Source of the DNA: Acridotheres tristis
Lineage: Eukaryota; Chordata; Aves; Passeriformes; Sturnidae
DNA length: 64,000 bases
Assembly: GCA_037013685.1 (NCBI GenBank)
Contig: CM072892.1
Coordinates: forward strand, 23,193,501-23,257,500
Direction of reading: 5' to 3'
Shown here: positions 60,681 through 64,000 of the stretch, piece after piece
Numbering within the stretch: the stretch's first letter is position 1
How the letters are laid out: every line of letters starts with the position of its first letter
The notes under the pieces: generated by a model
What the model was told of the DNA's origin: nothing
The model's input: the letters and a program-made list of their open reading frames with translations, nothing else
Databases searched by the model: none
Program-made: the position numbers and the translations under genes

Positions 60681-63600
60681 CTATCTTTGGATAAAAGTAG
60701 ATATTAAAGATTGAAGAGGTGCATCCTCTAGTATCAGCTCCTTGCATTCATGCCACAGAAGCACACGGAAAGGAAGAATACCTTCCACTTTGCACTGTTT
60801 AAACGTGTGGTAGAATGCTTTCAAACAAGGTTATTTCTACAAAAACAAATACCAGGATTTGACCCACCTTGAGAGAAAACTCAAAGAGAAGTCTTTCTCT
60901 GGTGTTAATTCTTCATTCACCCACTACCAGCTCTGCTTCTTCCCCTCATTAGTAAGAAGCAATAGTCTTCCTGTATTAAAAAATCTCCCATGTTTCATGA
61001 TTTGAAAGTGTTTCAACATCTTACCCATTTAGGTCATTAATTTGGCTCAAAAAACAACCAAAGTTATGAAGAAGGTTGTAATTAAACAGTGCATCACTTT
61101 GAGTTACTGTTTTCCTAACTGTGTGATTACTGTGGTATCAGAGATGGATTTTGGAGGAAAAAAGATTAGGTATTGCCTGCCAGGACTTTGCACTCAAATG
61201 CCTAGTGCATCTTGAATGGCATATTTCACAGTTTAGTGATCTCTCTTTACCTGACACTAATAACATTTTAAAAATAAAAATCCTTGCCACCTGGAATGTT
61301 TTCTGAGAATTTTGCACTTTGACATTAAAATATTTTAAAATTGATATCATGTTTCTGTATTGCACAATTTTCCTTATAAATCATCTTTTCTTCACTTAGT
61401 TAAATAGAAGATGTGTCTCCTTTTGTCACCTCAATCAATCTTTATTCCTTACACTGTAACAACATAGCCTTACCATCAAATCAGAAATACAGTACCTGTC
61501 AGAGCTACCACACTAGACAAAGATATGAAACTGAAATAATGACATTTTTAATCATAACAAAGTACTAAATCCAAGAATTTGTGGCCCGGGGGTTTCAGGG
61601 TTTCACACTCCTACATTGCAGGATGAATGCACTGGACTGCAGCATCCTCATTTGTGACTCAGTCTCCACACTGAGAACAGGCTTAAGCTCCTTGGAGGGT
61701 TCCAGGAAGGCTATTACCAGTGTACCAGTTCCTACACAGGTTTAATTGTGTAGGACATATAGAGGCTGTTCTTTCTCTGGGTACCCCCTGGCAAAGAGTG
61801 ATGTAACCATATTGTCACTGTGCCTTGCCACATGGAAAGAGGAAGAAAAGATTACTTCCTTGCTCGAAGTCTGTGGTCTAAAGCCTCTTTGTATGGATAT
61901 ATTTGGAGCAGTGGGACTGAAATTTTAATACATTTTAAAGGGTATTTACTAAAATTGGCTGCTAATTTCCATAATAGTTAATGGTGCTGAAAAAAGAAAT
62001 TTCCAAGTATGTGAAGTGAAAAGGGAACCCCTTAGAAAGGAGGAACAAAAGTTTAAATTATTATGCCATATCCTTTTAACAAATACTATACTAAGATGAC
62101 ATGCATGAACGTAAATATAACTAAATTAACGTCTTCATATTGGTCCTTAAACAGAAATTGCAGAAATGTGATGAAACTAAAAGCATCAGACTAAGTAACT
62201 GAAACTCACATCTCTCGATAAACAAAGTTTTGTTCTGAAAGGAGGATTACATTTCTGTAATCCTAAAAGAGACTGTACTCTTGTAATGTGTCTCAAAAAT
62301 AGCATGGAAATAAAGAGTTTCAACTATGCTTCTGGATTTTTGCATTTTATGAAAATATTTGGTTATATTCAGTTACAAGATCTACAGCTTGTTCAGCTAA
62401 CCTATAAAAATACTGTAGAAAAGAAGAAATCTCACTGGATTATCTCCCATCAATTGCTGAGATGGCAGCCAAACTGCATCACCTTGATTCCCAGATACCT
62501 GGTGGAGCTTCTGCAGGAACCTCCAGGTTGCAATACCTGTACCAGCAGCAGCACTACCTTACCACTCAGCAAGGGAGCAATACAAACTCTACGCATTGCC
62601 TTTGCATAGAAGCTATTACAGACACACAGCACCTTAGCAAAACTGCCTTCTCAGTGATGCCAGTTCTGAAGACTCTTTAAGTTAACAAAATATTCAAAAC
62701 ACCATGTGGAAGACTCATTTAAAGAGCTTGACATACCAAACAAATTTTGGAGAAAAGTGACGGGAAAGCAGGAACAGAACACAGCAAATGTAACCAAATG
62801 ATATCAAGTAGTACATTTATTTCATATAGTAAGTCAGCTTCTGACAGTGAGATGTATTAGAATATAGTCTCTGAAGGTAAAGGGTAGAAGGAAGGCCTGT
62901 TGCTCAAGATACTGAATATTTGAACAGTGCCTAGCACAATGAGGTCCTGGTCCTTAGCTGGGGCTCCTTGGTGCTCCAGCAAAACAAACACTTTAGGCTT
63001 TAGTAGATGGACTGCATAAGCAGTTTTGAAATGGCGTTCCACAACATGGGCTAAGTGACACCTAAGCAACAGACTTCACCTTTTAAGCTCTGCAAGAGAG
63101 AAACTTGGTCCAGTAGATCTTCTCCAACTCCAGTTTTAGGATTCATCCACTATCTACCCACCCCTCTGTGCACAGTTAAAGCAATGTTCATCTCACTGCA
63201 ATATGGTGAGCCTCAAGGAGGAATGATCAATCCCATTTCAGTCACCACATATAAGAGGGCGGAAAAAAGAGCAGCTGGTCTCACCCTCTTCTACTCCAAT
63301 AATTGACTCAGTGTCTGGCAGGTGCAGAGACTCAACACCAAGGCTAGGCTGGGAGTTCATGGAGATGAGATTCTTACTATGCACTGTTGATTCTTCCAGC
63401 AAACTGCTGCCCATCAGTGACTCTATTGTGAAAAAAAAAAGGGGAGAAGAAAATTCTCATGATGCAATGACACTGCAATATAAGATAAAATCCCTGCCCC
63501 ACTTCAAGTCATATTGACTTCTTCCCTAGACACCTACTTTATCCATTCCTACTCTTTGGGCATCCAGTGCTCCAATGCATGGAAAATACCTATGTTTATT

Positions 63601-64000
63601 GTTTTGAACCTTACTATGGTGAGATCTTATGCAGGATTGGCTATCTCTTTAAATAATTCACATTGTGTAAAAACCCAGGCTGCTTGCAACAAGAAAACAT
63701 AACCAAAGGAAAAAAAATCCACATTAAAAACCCCAACTAGATTCATATTGATTTTGAAAACAATAAACATATCTGCCCCTTGACCACCATATAAAAATAC
63801 ACTTTTGTCTTCTGTCCTAGAAAAGAGGAGGTTAAACAGTCCTCATCTCCAAGAGGAACAGACTTCTGTTTCTTACTGGCTTGTGGTCTCATTATCAGGA
63901 CAAACATCTTTTCTTTGACCATCCACTATTTTTTTCCTGCACTTTTCCCCCGGAGTGAGTGTGCTCCCTTCTTTACCTGGCTGTTCTCGCTCCCTGCTGC
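60681..64000. other. Intergenic / possible 3' end of a convergent minus-strand gene
   Basis: AT-rich with no recognisable coding exon. A minus-strand AATAAA (plus TTTATT) lies at 61441-61446, and TTTATT recurs at about 62817. By conserved order the next gene should be ZNF410 in convergent orientation, so part of this could be its 3'UTR or terminal introns. No C2H2 zinc-finger codons are seen. Confidence 0.4.
63977..64000 (-). other. Possible partial exon at the window edge (minus strand)
   Basis: The minus strand reads an open segment ending CAG followed by a GTAAAG donor (plus CTTTAC at 63971-63976). Only 24 bases are inside the window, so frame and identity cannot be checked. ZNF410 is the positional candidate. 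Confidence 0.2.

Noticed and set aside
62450..62632. Minus-strand frame considered as a ZNF410 terminal exon
   Set aside because: No zinc-finger or other recognisable ZNF410 sequence; splice-like GTAAGG nearby is not enough.

Overview
This window is nuclear DNA from a vertebrate, almost certainly a bird. It has long introns with GT-AG splice sites, CpG-island promoters, a CR1 LINE 3' end whose tail repeats ATTCTATG (51935-52338), and a recent avian-type endogenous retrovirus (ERV). The gene order ALDH6A1 - ENTPD5 - COQ6 - FAM161B is a block known from human chromosome 14q24.3. Exons were assembled by hand from splice sites and reading-frame continuity, and every coding exon of the four genes joins in frame.

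Layout: 1-7128 is ALDH6A1 (+) without its first exon, followed by its 3'UTR. 8.6-13.7 kb is a stretch with no convincing gene, where other vertebrates carry BBOF1. 13.75-15.0 kb is a CpG island, the probable ENTPD5 promoter. 19.5-40.1 kb is ENTPD5 (+), 13 coding exons and 428 codons. Inside its 6.9-kb intron 8 lies a 5.57-kb ERV (30790-36354) in antisense orientation. 43.67-52.79 kb is COQ6 (-), 12 exons and 467 codons. A 352-bp GC-rich interval separates the COQ6 and FAM161B start codons and is a likely bidirectional promoter. 53.14-60.41 kb is FAM161B (+), 8 coding exons and 555 codons. From 60.4 kb to the end I see no clear coding sequence, only a minus-strand poly(A) signal and a possible edge exon that could belong to the expected convergent neighbour ZNF410.

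The host genes are ordinary housekeeping or ciliary genes. ALDH6A1 is mitochondrial valine/thymine catabolism, ENTPD5 is ER nucleotide hydrolysis for glycoprotein folding, COQ6 is ubiquinone synthesis, and FAM161B is a coiled-coil centrosome/cilium protein. They are neighbours rather than a pathway.

The most unusual object is the ERV. Its LTRs differ at 1 of 646 positions, it has a perfect 5-bp target duplication (ATCCC), and it has a tRNA-Ser-like primer site. It carries one open 527-codon frame that fuses a gag-like coiled-coil head directly to a piece of reverse transcriptase plus RNase H, and an env region in two overlapping frames. It looks like a very young, internally deleted, non-autonomous element.
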